Source: Methylobacterium sp. WL1
Lineage (GTDB): Bacteria > Pseudomonadota > Alphaproteobacteria > Rhizobiales > Beijerinckiaceae
Length of the DNA stretch: 64,000 nt
Assembly: GCF_008000895.1 (NCBI RefSeq)
Contig: NZ_CP042823.1
Span: 4,195,001-4,259,000, forward strand
Direction: 5' to 3'
The notes beneath the pieces are model-generated. The model was not told the origin of the DNA. It saw nothing but the letters and a program-made list of their open reading frames with translations, and ran no database searches. Shown here piece after piece: positions 9,834-18,025 of this stretch; position 1 is the stretch's first letter, and the number at the start of each line of letters is the position of its first letter. A program made the translations under genes and the position numbers.

Positions 9834-9865
9834 GCCGTGGACCACAAACGGGGTCAACTCCAACA

Positions 9866-10280
9866 TGGCGCAAAGCCATACCTCAGGGAGGACCACTTTT
9901 CAGGGGGCAGGCCAACGGAGTTCATCGCCAAAGCCGTTCAGGACTGGATCGCAACGGTCGGATCGACGACCGCCTACATCGAGCCGAGCAGTCCATGGGA
10001 GAACGGGTACTACGAGAGCTTCAACGCGAAGCTGCGGGATGGACTCCTCAACGGCGAGATGTTCGACATCCTCAAGGAGGCCAGCGTCGTGATCGAGCAA
10101 TGGCGGAGGCACTACAATGGCATCCGATTGCACGCGTCGCTCGGCTACCACCCGCCTCCCCCGGAGGTCGTCATTTGGCCAACGGAACCGAGCAGTTCAG
10201 GGCCGATCGCTCACCCCGCAATCGTCGCGCCCCGACGATGCACTAACGTCGAGCTTGGGCCACCGAATGAGGGCAGGCCA
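9866..10280 (+). pseudogene. Rearranged IS3 remnant related to the 19.5-kb element
   Basis: Two pieces of an element like the one at 19497-20764 are joined. Bases 9866-9914 are the reverse complement of its left end, finishing in GGGGGCAGGCCA. Base 9915 onwards is orfB in the forward sense (FIAKAVQDWIATVGS, PWENGYYESFN, LGYHPPPPEV) through to a right end at 10280. This is what a copy inserted backwards into an older copy would leave after deletion. The protein is truncated and has changes at several conserved positions. Confidence 0.8.
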
Positions 10281-10457
10281 ATGTCGCGACCGCCTCCCGC
10301 ACAGCCAGCCAAGGACCAGCGGCATTATAACTTATGTTATTGGCGACTCGAGTTCTTGGTCCACGTCGCCCAATAACTGTGATGCATCTTCTAGCACCTC
10401 GAATTCTGCAGCTTTTATTAACTGACCAAGCTTAGGTTTTAGGCCCCGGAGCTTGGT

Positions 10458-12815
10458 ATGCGATCAGTTTATACGTGTCTCACCCAGGCGCACGATCACG
10501 GGCTGATCCTGCTCGCTGCAGGCGTCTGCATCGTTGGCGTCTACGGCTCGTTTTCCGTCGCGACCCATGCGGCGCGTTCCGAAGGGCGCGCGGCTGCGGT
10601 TTGGGCGTGCGCTAGCATCATCGCCTCGGGCTGCACCGCCTGGGCCACTCACATGATCGGCCTGCTGGCTTTTCAGCCAGGCATGCCCGCGGCGTTCGAT
10701 CCCTATCTGACCACCCTGTCGCTGATGGTCGCCATAGCGGGGATCGGGATCAGCGTCGCCCTGGCGATCGGCCAGCGCAGTCGTGCCTATCGCTTCCTGA
10801 TCGGCATCCTCCTCGGCGCCAGCGTCGCCGCTCTGCACTACCTCGGCGAGGCATCCTACGTCGTCGCCGGCACAGTCGCCTGGGATCCGCACCTGTTGGC
10901 CCTGTCCATCCCCACGAGCCTGCTCGTATTCGGCACCGCCATGGTCGTTACGGGCGAGCGGCGCCGCGACCTCCGACGCGCTGGGGCGCCACTCCTGATC
11001 GCTGCCATCGCCATCCTGCATTTCTGCGGGATGGCCGCGATGACGCTCACCTTCGATCCGGCGCGCCTGCTGCCCCCCGAGGCCGTCCCGCCGGAGCTGA
11101 TGGCGCCCGTGGTGGCGGGCGTATCGCTCGGCTTGCTGGCTCTGGCCTTGGTCGGGCTGCGCCTGACCCTGAATTTCCGCGCCCAGGTTCGGCGAGACCA
11201 GGAACGCTTGCGCGAATTGGCCAGCCTCGCGGTCGAGGGGCTAGCGGTCTGTGACGGGATGGTGATCACGACCGCGAACCGCAGCCTCGAGCGTCTTTCG
11301 GGCCTGGGCGCAGGCGCGCTGAACGGCCGCCACCTGTCCGAGCTGTTCCCCGGGCTCGACGTCACCACGATGCCTGAGCGCGAGGAGCGGGAGGCGGAGC
11401 TGATCGGCGCCGACGGGCAGCGCGTCCCGGTGCGCGTCCTGCGCAGCGACGTCCGACTGGGCGGCAAGCCGCAGACCGTGCTGGCCGTCCGCGACCAGCG
11501 GGAGCGCCTGCAAACCGAGTCCCGGATGCGCCTGCTGGCCTTTTCTGATGCGCTGACCAATCTGCCCAACCGGACCCGTTTCCACGAATTGGTCGCGCAG
11601 CACGCGGCGTCGTACCATGAGCACGGGCGTGCTTTCGCGATCCTCATGCTCGACCTCGACCGGTTCAAATTGGTCAACGACACGCTCGGTCACGGCCTTG
11701 GCGATACGCTCCTGCGAAAGACCGCCGAGCGCCTGAAATCAGCGCTCGGCGCGCATGACATCGTCGCACGCCTTGGCGGCGATGAGTTCGCGGTCCTTCA
11801 GGTCGACGTTGCGGGCTCCGAGGCCACGCACGCGCTGGCGACTCGCATCATCGATCTGATGGGCCGGCCGTTCCTGATCGACGGCATGCTCGTCAACGTC
11901 GGCGCATCGGTGGGCGCTGCGCTCGCCCCGATGGATGGCATCGATCCCGATCAGCTTCTCCGCAATGCCGACCTCGCGCTCTACAAGGCCAAGGCGGACG
12001 GCAAGGGTACGTTCCGGAGGTTCGAGCCCGCGCTGGACGCGCGAATGCAGGCCCGCCGCGGGTTGGAGGCCGATCTGCGGCGCGCCATCGCCGTTCAGGA
12101 GTTCGAGCTGTACTACCAACCGCTCGTCGACGCGCGCACCGGCCGTATCAACGCCGCCGAGGCGCTGGTGCGCTGGCATCATCCGGATCGTGGCCTGGTC
12201 TCGCCGGCCGACTTTATCCCGCTGGCCGAGGAAACCGGTCTGATCGGACCGTTGGGGCAATGGGTGCTGCGCACCGCCTGTGCCCAGGCGGCGCGTTGGC
12301 CGACGCATATCCGCGTGGCCGTGAACCTCTCGCCGGCCCAGTTCCGGGACGTGCGGCTCGCCGACACCGTGAAGGCTGCGCTTTCAGCCGGAGGCCTGAG
12401 CGCCGACCGGCTGGAACTCGAGATCACCGAGGGCGTGCTGCTGTCGGACGAGGAACGCACGCTCGCCACGCTGACCCGGTTGCGGGCAGCCGGCGTGAGC
12501 ATCTCGATGGACGATTTCGGGACAGGCTATTCCTCGCTCAGCTATCTCCGCCGCTTCCCGTTCGACAAGATCAAGGTCGACCAGTCGTTCGTGCGCCAGC
12601 TCCCGTCCGATCCGGAGAGCGCCGCAATCGTGCGGGCGATCATCACCATGGGGACGTGCCTTGGGATGAGCATCACGGTGGAGGGGGTCGAAACGGCAGA
12701 GCAGTTCGCCTTCACGACCGCGGAAGGCTGCGATCAGGTGCAGGGCTACCACGTCAGCCGCCCGCTGCCGCTCGGCGAGTTCCTGTCGTTCGTTGATGCG
12801 CGCGAGGCTGCATGA
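10458..12815 (+). CDS. MHYT-PAS-GGDEF-EAL cyclic-di-GMP enzyme
   Basis: A 785-residue membrane protein. Residues 1-240 hold seven hydrophobic segments with MHYT-like motifs (THMIG, LHYLGE, LHFCGM), a proposed gas or metal sensor. A short PAS-like region (about 250-350) leads into a GGDEF domain (RLGGDEFAVL) and an EAL domain. The EAL domain has the signature residues EALVRW, NLSPAQ, ELEITEG, DDFGTGYSSL, KVDQSF and QGYHVSRPL. Both active sites look intact, so the protein may make and degrade c-di-GMP. Its stop overlaps the start of a BLUF gene by ATGA, so the two are probably co-translated. An AT-rich region (10320-10440) upstream likely holds the promoter. Confidence 0.95.
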   Translation: MRSVYTCLTQAHDHGLILLAAGVCIVGVYGSFSVATHAARSEGRAAAVWACASIIASGCTAWATHMIGLLAFQPGMPAAFDPYLTTLSLMVAIAGIGISVALAIGQRSRAYRFLIGILLGASVAALHYLGEASYVVAGTVAWDPHLLALSIPTSLLVFGTAMVVTGERRRDLRRAGAPLLIAAIAILHFCGMAAMTLTFDPARLLPPEAVPPELMAPVVAGVSLGLLALALVGLRLTLNFRAQVRRDQERLRELASLAVEGLAVCDGMVITTANRSLERLSGLGAGALNGRHLSELFPGLDVTTMPEREEREAELIGADGQRVPVRVLRSDVRLGGKPQTVLAVRDQRERLQTESRMRLLAFSDALTNLPNRTRFHELVAQHAASYHEHGRAFAILMLDLDRFKLVNDTLGHGLGDTLLRKTAERLKSALGAHDIVARLGGDEFAVLQVDVAGSEATHALATRIIDLMGRPFLIDGMLVNVGASVGAALAPMDGIDPDQLLRNADLALYKAKADGKGTFRRFEPALDARMQARRGLEADLRRAIAVQEFELYYQPLVDARTGRINAAEALVRWHHPDRGLVSPADFIPLAEETGLIGPLGQWVLRTACAQAARWPTHIRVAVNLSPAQFRDVRLADTVKAALSAGGLSADRLELEITEGVLLSDEERTLATLTRLRAAGVSISMDDFGTGYSSLSYLRRFPFDKIKVDQSFVRQLPSDPESAAIVRAIITMGTCLGMSITVEGVETAEQFAFTTAEGCDQVQGYHVSRPLPLGEFLSFVDAREAA

Positions 12816-13282
12816 CACCGCCCGACGATACCGACCTGTTCCGCTTGGTCTATCGGAGCCGCAGTACGATCGCCGGGGACGCCGAGGCGGTGCAGCAAAC
12901 CATCGACGCGGCGGTCGCCACCTCGCAGCGCCGCAACGTCCAGGCCGGCGTCACGGGTACGCTGATGTTCACCGGGCTGTTCTTCGTACAGGCCCTGGAG
13001 GGGTCGCCTGCGGCTGTGGAGGCGATCTTCGATCGGATCTGCTGCGACCTGCGCCATACCGGTCTCGAGGTCATCGAGTGCGGTCCGGTGCTGGAGCCGG
13101 GCTTTGGCAACGGTGCGATGACCTACCTCGTGCCGGACGCTGTCGCCGGGGCGCTGCTCGACCGTATGGGGGTTGAGGTCGAGCTCGCTGATGCCGCAGC
13201 AGCCGCGATGAGGCTTATGGCTGCCCTGGTTCGAACTGGACCTCGCGCCATCGAGCCGGTTCAGAACGTCGTAGCTGAATAA
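12812..13282 (+). CDS. BLUF-domain blue-light sensor
   Basis: A 156-residue protein made of a single BLUF domain and a C-terminal helical extension. FAD-binding features are visible: the Tyr in RLVYRSRS (about residue 14), the Asn/Gln region RRNVQAGVTGTLMF (about 43-56) and the FFVQALEGS strand. The overlap with the c-di-GMP gene (ATGA at 12812-12815) suggests the light signal is passed to that enzyme, as in other BLUF-EAL pairs. This is an inference from context; the sensor has no output domain of its own. Confidence 0.9.
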   Translation: MTPPDDTDLFRLVYRSRSTIAGDAEAVQQTIDAAVATSQRRNVQAGVTGTLMFTGLFFVQALEGSPAAVEAIFDRICCDLRHTGLEVIECGPVLEPGFGNGAMTYLVPDAVAGALLDRMGVEVELADAAAAAMRLMAALVRTGPRAIEPVQNVVAE

Positions 13283-13541
13283 GTCCGAGCGCTCGTTCTG
13301 CGTTCGCCATGCCGGACTCCCGCAGACCCGCACCGTCTGTTCCGACCCAGTGCCAGCCCAGGTCACGGTGCGCTAACCGGATCCCGGCACCCTACACGGG
13401 CGCCGGTGCGATAGACGACCTCCCCCGCCAGCCCGTGATCGGATCGGGCCGCGCGTCCAGCAGGCTGACAGCGCTCCCCACGCCATCGACCTCCACCTCG
13501 GATTGTCAGCCGATCGATCGCCGGCGTGACGCGCGATGTCG

Positions 13542-13718
13542 TCAGACCCGGATCTCTTCAGCATGCAGGCCACCAGCCCGCAGGTGATCGGGGATGTCGG
13601 CGTGATCGTAGTATCCGGCCTCGTGGGCCATGGCGTCCAACGCGGCGATCGGGTCGGCGGCCGAGCCGGTCCAGAGGATCGTGCCGGTCGCGCCCTGACG
13701 GATCTGAAACACCTTCAT
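13542..13718 (-). CDS. Small hypothetical protein
   Basis: A 58-residue protein beginning MKVFQIRQGATGTILWTG, with a helix-rich acidic second half (AALDAMAHEAGYYDHAD). The composition and length match the small cytoplasmic hypothetical proteins scattered through Methylobacterium genomes. The start at 13718 was taken because the five extra codons upstream (MGGVV) add nothing conserved-looking. A GGAGGTG lies immediately before it. Function unknown. Confidence 0.6.
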   Translation of the reverse strand: MKVFQIRQGATGTILWTGSAADPIAALDAMAHEAGYYDHADIPDHLRAGGLHAEEIRV

Positions 13719-13829
13719 CACCACACCTCCCACGCATGTCGAGCGGTCAAGCGTAGCGGCGTCTTCGACGTTCCTGGCCTACCTCAATCGGTCAGCGTTC
13801 CGGATGGGCAGCCCTTGCTTGCTTCCGGG

Positions 13830-13964
13830 CTATCTGAGCGTCCACCAGCGGCCGGCGCCCACCCGCACCAAGACCATCGGCGCGGCCCCAATCGCGGACG
13901 TGTTGGTCGCGTTATGCGGAACCGGAACTCGTCGGAGTCGAATCAGGGCCATGGGATCTTCCAT
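13830..13964 (-). CDS. Possible very small protein overlapping upstream gene
   Basis: A 44-codon frame (MEDPMALIRLRRVPVP...) begins inside the last codons of the small membrane-protein gene before it, in the +1 frame. An alternative ATG lies at 13952. The overlap suggests coupling, but the product is short and without recognisable features. Confidence 0.25.
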   Translation of the reverse strand: MEDPMALIRLRRVPVPHNATNTSAIGAAPMVLVRVGAGRWWTLR

Positions 13965-14107
13965 CGGGTCCTGGTCGAGGCTTCACCGGCCGCAAACCCA
14001 TGCTTGTAGCCGACCTTGTAGATGCCAGACAGGATCGCGGCGATGCAGGTCCCGATCACGATCTGGTCGAACAGCGACAGGGAGTCGAACCAGGCCCAAA
14101 ACAGCAT
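13943..14107 (-). CDS. Small membrane protein
   Basis: A 54-residue frame starts MLFWAWFDSLSLFDQ, followed by a single hydrophobic helix (IVIGTCIAAILSGIYKVGY) and a basic tail. The ATG lies 4 bases after the stop of the preceding gene at 14112, so the two look like one transcription unit. The single-pass layout is credible for a small membrane protein. No family was recognised; a phage-lysis origin is possible but unsupported. Confidence 0.5.
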   Translation of the reverse strand: MLFWAWFDSLSLFDQIVIGTCIAAILSGIYKVGYKHGFAAGEASTRTRWKIPWP

Positions 14108-14111
14108 GCCG

Positions 14112-14306
14112 CTATACCTCGAACCCTGTATCGACGCGACGCATGAACCAGAGCGTCATCCGGTGACAGTCCCTGGCCCATTCCATTGCATGAGTACGAC
14201 GCCAGAAGGTGATGATCTCGTGAACCGGCAACGAGCAGGGCTCCCGGTAGCGGAAGCGGTATCCGGCTCTCGACGCCTCGACCATGCCGCGGTCAGCCGG
14301 AGCCAT
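14112..14306 (-). CDS. Small hypothetical protein
   Basis: A 64-residue basic, aromatic-rich frame (MAPADRGMVEASRAGYRFRY...) with GAGGA about 9 bases before the ATG. It precedes the small membrane-protein gene by 4 bases. No domain was recognised; confidence rests on the ribosome site, composition and tight spacing. Confidence 0.45.
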   Translation of the reverse strand: MAPADRGMVEASRAGYRFRYREPCSLPVHEIITFWRRTHAMEWARDCHRMTLWFMRRVDTGFEV

Positions 14307-14639
14307 CAGGTTGCATCCTCGCAAGCCGAGGCCGTGCTTGTGTCTTGGAGATAGCTCGGCAGGAGGCCAGGCGGGGCGGCTACGAAGGGGGCGCCTGACC
14401 GCGCCAACCCCTTGCTGGGCAACCCCGCTTCTGGTCGCATGGCTCAGTGGCTGCCCTCGGCGTAGCTCGACCGGATGTCATCCGGTCTCGCCTCCACGTT
14501 GATCCCGAACCCCGCCGCGATGTGGCACGGGGCCAGCGAGAACATCTCCGAACGTGCCTCGCCGTGCCGCCACCGGACCCCGGCGCGATGGGCGACGGTG
14601 CGCGAATCGGCGCTCGACTTTTGCTTCGGCGCCGACGCC
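14307..14639. other. No supported gene
   Basis: About 330 bases between the small-gene cluster and a umuC remnant. Short overlapping frames exist on both strands, one minus-strand frame ending ARPDDIRSSYAEGSH at 14444, but none has a convincing start or family signature. Confidence 0.4.
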
Positions 14640-14818
14640 CACGACGATCCGAGCCGCTGATGGCAGCGATGGACGCCTGCAATGCACGCTGGGGGCATGG
14701 CTCAATGGTGCCGGCCCGTGCGGGACTGGTGGCCAAGCAGGAAGGGAACGCGACGTTCGAGATGCGCACCCAGCGCTACACCACCCAGGTGGGCACCCTG
14801 CCGATAGCCCACACCTGA
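14640..14818 (+). pseudogene. umuC-like DNA polymerase V remnant, C-terminus
   Basis: The frame PLMAAMDACNARWGHGSM...RTQRYTTQVGTLPIA matches the layout of the UmuC C-terminus (helix with DALN.RYG, then SPRYTT..DELP). The catalytic palm and fingers are absent, and the preceding sequence in this frame is not UmuC-like. It is a relic of a Y-family polymerase gene. Confidence 0.55.
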
Positions 14819-14968
14819 CTATGGCCCGAAGCGATGGTGTGAATGCAGCCTGGGAAGGACGTCAGCTTCACGGCTGCGTAAAACGGAGCCTGCCGGCGAT
14901 TGTTTGCTGAGGTCGGTCGGCATACGTCGATCACGTCGGATCGCGATGGCGCCGCTGTCCTGCAGCCC

Positions 14969-15000
14969 TCCCAAGGGCGTTTCCTCCCAAGGGCGTTTCC
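14969..15000. repeat. Perfect 16-bp tandem duplication
   Basis: The unit TCCCAAGGGCGTTTCC occurs twice head to tail in a non-coding stretch. It may be a slippage product or footprint; no role is evident. Confidence 0.8.
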
Positions 15001-15091
15001 TCTCAAGTATTCGGGCCGCCCCTTCGGGCGTGGCCTTTTCGTATCTAAGCGTGGTCGAGGCGGTCGAGAGCCGGGATTTAGAGCGTCGTCG

Positions 15092-15325
15092 TCACCCGGC
15101 CTCGGCCAATTCATCGACACTGGAGGCGACGGTGAAGCCTTCACGATCGAATACAGTGTAGATCACCACCGCCGGCGCCGCGTCGAGGCTGGCGATATGT
15201 GCGACAGCGGCCTCTCTAGCGCTCGCTACCGTCTCGTAGGGATCCGGCAGTTGATACATGCGCGTCTCTACCTCCTCATCGGATGAGGCAGGCTCGGCAA
15301 TCGTGACTTCGATCGTGTAAGACAT
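15092..15325 (-). CDS. Small acidic hypothetical protein
   Basis: A 77-residue protein (MSYTIEVTIAEPASSDEE...) with an AGGGGGCG ribosome-site-like sequence before the ATG. The second half contains a helix SAREAAVAHIASLDAA and a strand VVIYTVFDREGFTVAS. It reads as a genuine small soluble protein of unknown function; no close family was recognised. Confidence 0.65.
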   Translation of the reverse strand: MSYTIEVTIAEPASSDEEVETRMYQLPDPYETVASAREAAVAHIASLDAAPAVVIYTVFDREGFTVASSVDELAEAG

Positions 15326-15759
15326 GCCCGTACGCCCCCTGGTTCAGTGAAAAACACCAAAAAACCATAGCAATAAAATGATCGGCAACGGTATTCCGAT
15401 CAGCCATAGCAACCCACCGCGTAGCATGTCCGCCTCCACTCGTTCGTCCAACTCGCTCGGTTCTCAGCGATTGCCAATCAGAAACGCACGAGAACCAGAA
15501 AGCGATGCGTGCCCTCAGAACGAAAGCTGGGGAGATTGCCGAATGCTGACCGAATAACCCGCAGACACCTCTTCCTGCCTGCACGCCCAAGCACTCCGGC
15601 GCGAGCAAGGGCCAGGCTGGCCTCGCATCCCCGTTCCCGGCCGGCATGCCGGCGCGCTCGCGATCTGGGCGGCAATCGGAGGCTCGCACGTCAGCAACAC
15701 CAGGATCCTGGCGCGTGTGTTCTTGCGCAGCCGCGTGCCGGTGCGTTCCACGCACGCCG
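15326..15759. other. No supported gene
   Basis: About 430 bases between two minus-strand genes. An AT-richer stretch at 15340-15390 may hold the promoter of the 15325 gene. Reading frames here are long only because the DNA is GC-rich. Confidence 0.4.
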
Positions 15760-15945
15760 CTACTGCAACCTCCCGGTCCCGGCGTTCAGGCCCAGGCAGA
15801 TGGCCAGCGCGAGCAGATCGCCGGCGGTGAGCCACACACCGCCATCCACGCGCCAGTGTTCGAAATCGTCATCGGCCTCGACGGTGTGGCCGCGGGACGT
15901 GATGACGGCCACGGCCTCGGCGATCGGGTCCGAATCCTCGAGCAT
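15760..15945 (-). CDS. Small hypothetical protein
   Basis: A 61-residue protein starting MLEDSDPIAEAVAVITSRGH, with an amphipathic helix near the end (LLALAICLGLNAG). It is the last of three tightly packed minus-strand genes: the ATG lies 3 bases after the previous stop. Function unknown; coupling to its neighbours is the main support. Confidence 0.55.
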   Translation of the reverse strand: MLEDSDPIAEAVAVITSRGHTVEADDDFEHWRVDGGVWLTAGDLLALAICLGLNAGTGRLQ

Positions 15946-15948
15946 GCG

Positions 15949-16149
15949 CTATGCCGACGCCACGGTCATCCGGCGGCGCGCTTCAGCAAGGCGCTCGTCG
16001 TCCGCTACATCGGGCATGTCGGCCGCGACCTTCTCGACGATCTCGCGCGTCATCGCCTCGTCCAACCCAAGGCCGCGGGCGAACCCATCGAGGCGGCGCA
16101 TCATATGCTGCGTTGCAGTCCGATCGGGCGGGGACGGTTCATCGCTCAT
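15949..16149 (-). CDS. Small helical hypothetical protein
   Basis: A 66-residue, highly charged helical protein (MSDEPSPPDRTATQHMMRRL...). Its start overlaps the stop of the upstream gene by ATGA, which implies translational coupling. No domain recognised. Confidence 0.55.
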   Translation of the reverse strand: MSDEPSPPDRTATQHMMRRLDGFARGLGLDEAMTREIVEKVAADMPDVADDERLAEARRRMTVASA

Positions 16150-16412
16150 CCCTGGACCGGGAAGCCCATGAGGACAGCGGTCATCACCATCGTGCGCCTC
16201 AGCCCCGGGGTGGTGGCCTCTTCCGCCAGCAGTTTCTTGGCCTGGGGGTGCATCTCGATCGCCTTGGCTACGTCGACCCGGTGACCGGACTTGAAGACGA
16301 ACGGCTCGGCGTTGGCATCCGTCAGGTAGGCGGTCGTAGCCGCTGCGATCTCGTCGTCCGTCACCTCGGACTTGCGGCGCAGGTCGACGACGCTGGGGAT
16401 TTCTTTGGCCAT
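16146..16412 (-). CDS. Hypothetical protein, first gene of a three-gene cluster
   Basis: An 88-residue protein (MAKEIPSVVDLRRKSEVTDDE...) with the stretch NAEPFVFKSGHRVDVAKAI near the middle. It leads a minus-strand cluster of three small genes (16412 to 15760) with a 4-base overlap at its end. A short DNA segment encoding NAEPFVF.SG.RV is also found embedded in the nhaA remnant at about 17430. Function unknown. Confidence 0.6.
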   Translation of the reverse strand: MAKEIPSVVDLRRKSEVTDDEIAAATTAYLTDANAEPFVFKSGHRVDVAKAIEMHPQAKKLLAEEATTPGLRRTMVMTAVLMGFPVQG

Positions 16413-16561
16413 GCGGTAGAGCTACAGCGCCCTGCCCGGGGCGTCCATCAGGCCGCCACTCGACGCCAGCTTGGCCGTATTAGGTTTCAGCCCCGATAGG
16501 GCGCATAGGGTCTCATCCCTCAGCGCAATCCCGTGCCCTGGGCCACGACACGGAGGCCGAG

Positions 16562-16717
16562 ATGGCGCTCGAACTCAAGACCGGCAAAGCGCAGAGCGTC
16601 ACGGCAGAGGACTTCAACGAGCGGGTGAAGCGCCTGCTCGCAAACAAGCCCGACCCGCAGAAGGCTGAGCCAAGGGGTAGAAGCTTCAAACCCAGCAAGC
16701 CCCCGACGAACACCTGA
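16562..16717 (+). CDS. Small basic hypothetical protein
   Basis: A 51-residue frame starts MALELKTGKAQSVTAEDFNE and ends in a basic, Pro-rich tail. A strong GGAGG ribosome site (16552-16556) lies 5 bases before the ATG. It resembles a family of short unannotated proteins by composition only. The ribosome site makes it more convincing than its size suggests. Confidence 0.55.
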   Translation: MALELKTGKAQSVTAEDFNERVKRLLANKPDPQKAEPRGRSFKPSKPPTNT

Positions 16718-16839
16718 ACAGCGACTACGTCGGCCGGGCGGCCATAACATCACGGCTCGCCCGGCCCGCGCGCACGCTCCCACCGCGTCCGCGGCTGGTG
16801 TGCGCCACATGATATCGTCGAGATCCCGTCGCCACGTGA

Positions 16840-16855
16840 CCACGTTACAACGTGG
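16840..16855. promoter_or_regulatory. Possible operator palindrome
   Basis: Perfect 7-bp arms CCACGTT and AACGTGG are separated by 2 bases, about 80 bases before the gene at 16934. A second GATAACGTTGTC lies just downstream. The position fits a regulator site for that gene; the regulator is unknown. Confidence 0.35.
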
Positions 16856-16933
16856 CAGCGCGATAACGTTGTCACCTCCTGCGCGACGGTCTACTTTCCG
16901 ATAAAAATCCATTTTAGGACCTCAGAAGACTAC

Positions 16934-17212
16934 ATGCCATCAACGCCTCCTCGCCTCTCATTCTCACACGCTGGGCAGGACTTCATCGTCAAGGCGCGGC
17001 CGGTCGCGGACGGCATCGAGGTTCGCGGCTTCTGGCATGCCCGTTCACGGGGTCGGACGCGGTTCTTCGTCGTCGTGCCGTCTGAGGCCATCCAGAAGGC
17101 CCAACGGCCTGACTGGGCCGATCCGGTACAAGCCGCATTGAAGCTCGTGCGGACCCGGATCGTCACGGCGCTCGACGAAGGCGAGCCGCTCGTCGAGGAA
17201 ACCCAGCCGTGA
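16934..17212 (+). CDS. Small hypothetical protein
   Basis: A 92-residue protein (MPSTPPRLSFSHAGQDFIVK...) with alternating strands and a C-terminal helix (DPVQAALKLVRTRIVTALDEG). The upstream region is unusually AT-rich for this window and contains a palindrome, consistent with its own promoter. No family recognised. Confidence 0.6.
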   Translation: MPSTPPRLSFSHAGQDFIVKARPVADGIEVRGFWHARSRGRTRFFVVVPSEAIQKAQRPDWADPVQAALKLVRTRIVTALDEGEPLVEETQP

Positions 17213-17300
17213 GAACCGACATCGCCCTCCCGTCACCGATTGGCCTGCAAGCCTTCGCCGACAGGGCCAGAGGGTATGCCGGTCGGCGGACGATCCGACC

Positions 17301-17894
17301 TCGCCACTGCACATCCTGGAGCACGCGGTCCATCCCGGGTCAGCTGACCTGATCCTGCCGGCCTTCGGCTGCGCCGACGCGGGCGTATCGCTGGCGGGAA
17401 ACACGCCGCGGGTGCTCCTCGACCCGGCGACCGGAGTTGAAGACGAACGGCTCGGCGTTGCGCTCGGCCTGTTTGTGGGCAAGCAGGCCGGGGGGGGGCG
17501 GGCTCGCCCCCGCTGCCGTGAGGCTCGGGCTGGCGCAGCGCCCCCCCATACCGGATGGTGGGGGGTCTACGGCGTTTCGCTCCTCTGCGGCGTCGGCTTC
17601 ACCGTGAGCCTGTTCATCGGTCTGCGCGCCTGCGCAAAGGCGCCCGGGCTTGAGGCCGAGACCCAGGTCGGCGTGCTGATCGGCTTGCTGGCCTGCATGG
17701 CCCCCGGGGCGCTGGTGCTGCGGTTCGCCCCGGCCGGCCCGGCCCGGACCTCAGCCAGCGCCCAGCCGCTGCACCCGGCCGCATCAGCCTTCCTCGACCT
17801 CCCAGAACCGCGTGAAGCATCGTGCCGCCTCAGTTCCCAGGGCGCCGTCCCGGCGCCATCGACGGCCGTCTGTCCGATATCATCCTCGCCCTGA
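17301..17894 (+). pseudogene. nhaA Na+/H+ antiporter remnant
   Basis: Only the last third of an NhaA-type antiporter is present. SPLHILEHAVHP and ADAGVSLAGNTP match the region around the conserved helices, followed by VALGLFVGKQAG and GWWGVYGVSLLCGVGFTVSL. Between them, at 17490-17545, the coding frame shifts out and back next to runs of G and C: LAPAAVRLGLAQRPP appears only in another frame. A patch TGVEDERL replaces the expected residues before GVALGL. The first two thirds of the gene are missing, so this is a relic. Confidence 0.8.
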
Positions 17895-17998
17895 CGGGGG
17901 TTCTACTCCTCGGGATGGGTGCCGTGATGGTGCTGTCGTGGCTTTTGGGGGATGAAGCGGGCGCCGTGGCCGGGTACGGCATCACGCGGGATTTCTGA
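17822..17998 (+). CDS. Small membrane protein, GTG start
   Basis: A 58-residue frame starting at GTG (PPQFPGRRPGAIDGRL...) contains one hydrophobic helix (IILALTGVLLLGMGAVMVLS). It overlaps the tail of the nhaA remnant in another frame and ends 27 bases before the K+ channel gene. Coupling to the channel is possible. The ribosome site is weak, so the start is uncertain. Confidence 0.4.
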   Translation: MPPQFPGRRPGAIDGRLSDIILALTGVLLLGMGAVMVLSWLLGDEAGAVAGYGITRDF

Positions 17999-18025
17999 GA
18001 TCCACCCCTTACGGCCCTTCAACCA

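Larger units (their letters stand above)
8653..9857 (+). mobile_element. IS3-family (IS407-like) element, inactivated
   Basis: The element carries orfA and a frameshifted orfB. Its ends are approximate: TTGACCC at 8653-8659 is matched by inverted GGGTCAA at 9851-9857, with partial similarity continuing inwards. No target duplication was found. Its right end touches a second, rearranged IS3 remnant. Confidence 0.65.

Noticed and set aside
15509..16284. Plus-strand frames of 212-220 codons
   Set aside because: They run opposite a cluster of three coupled minus-strand genes and show no domain.
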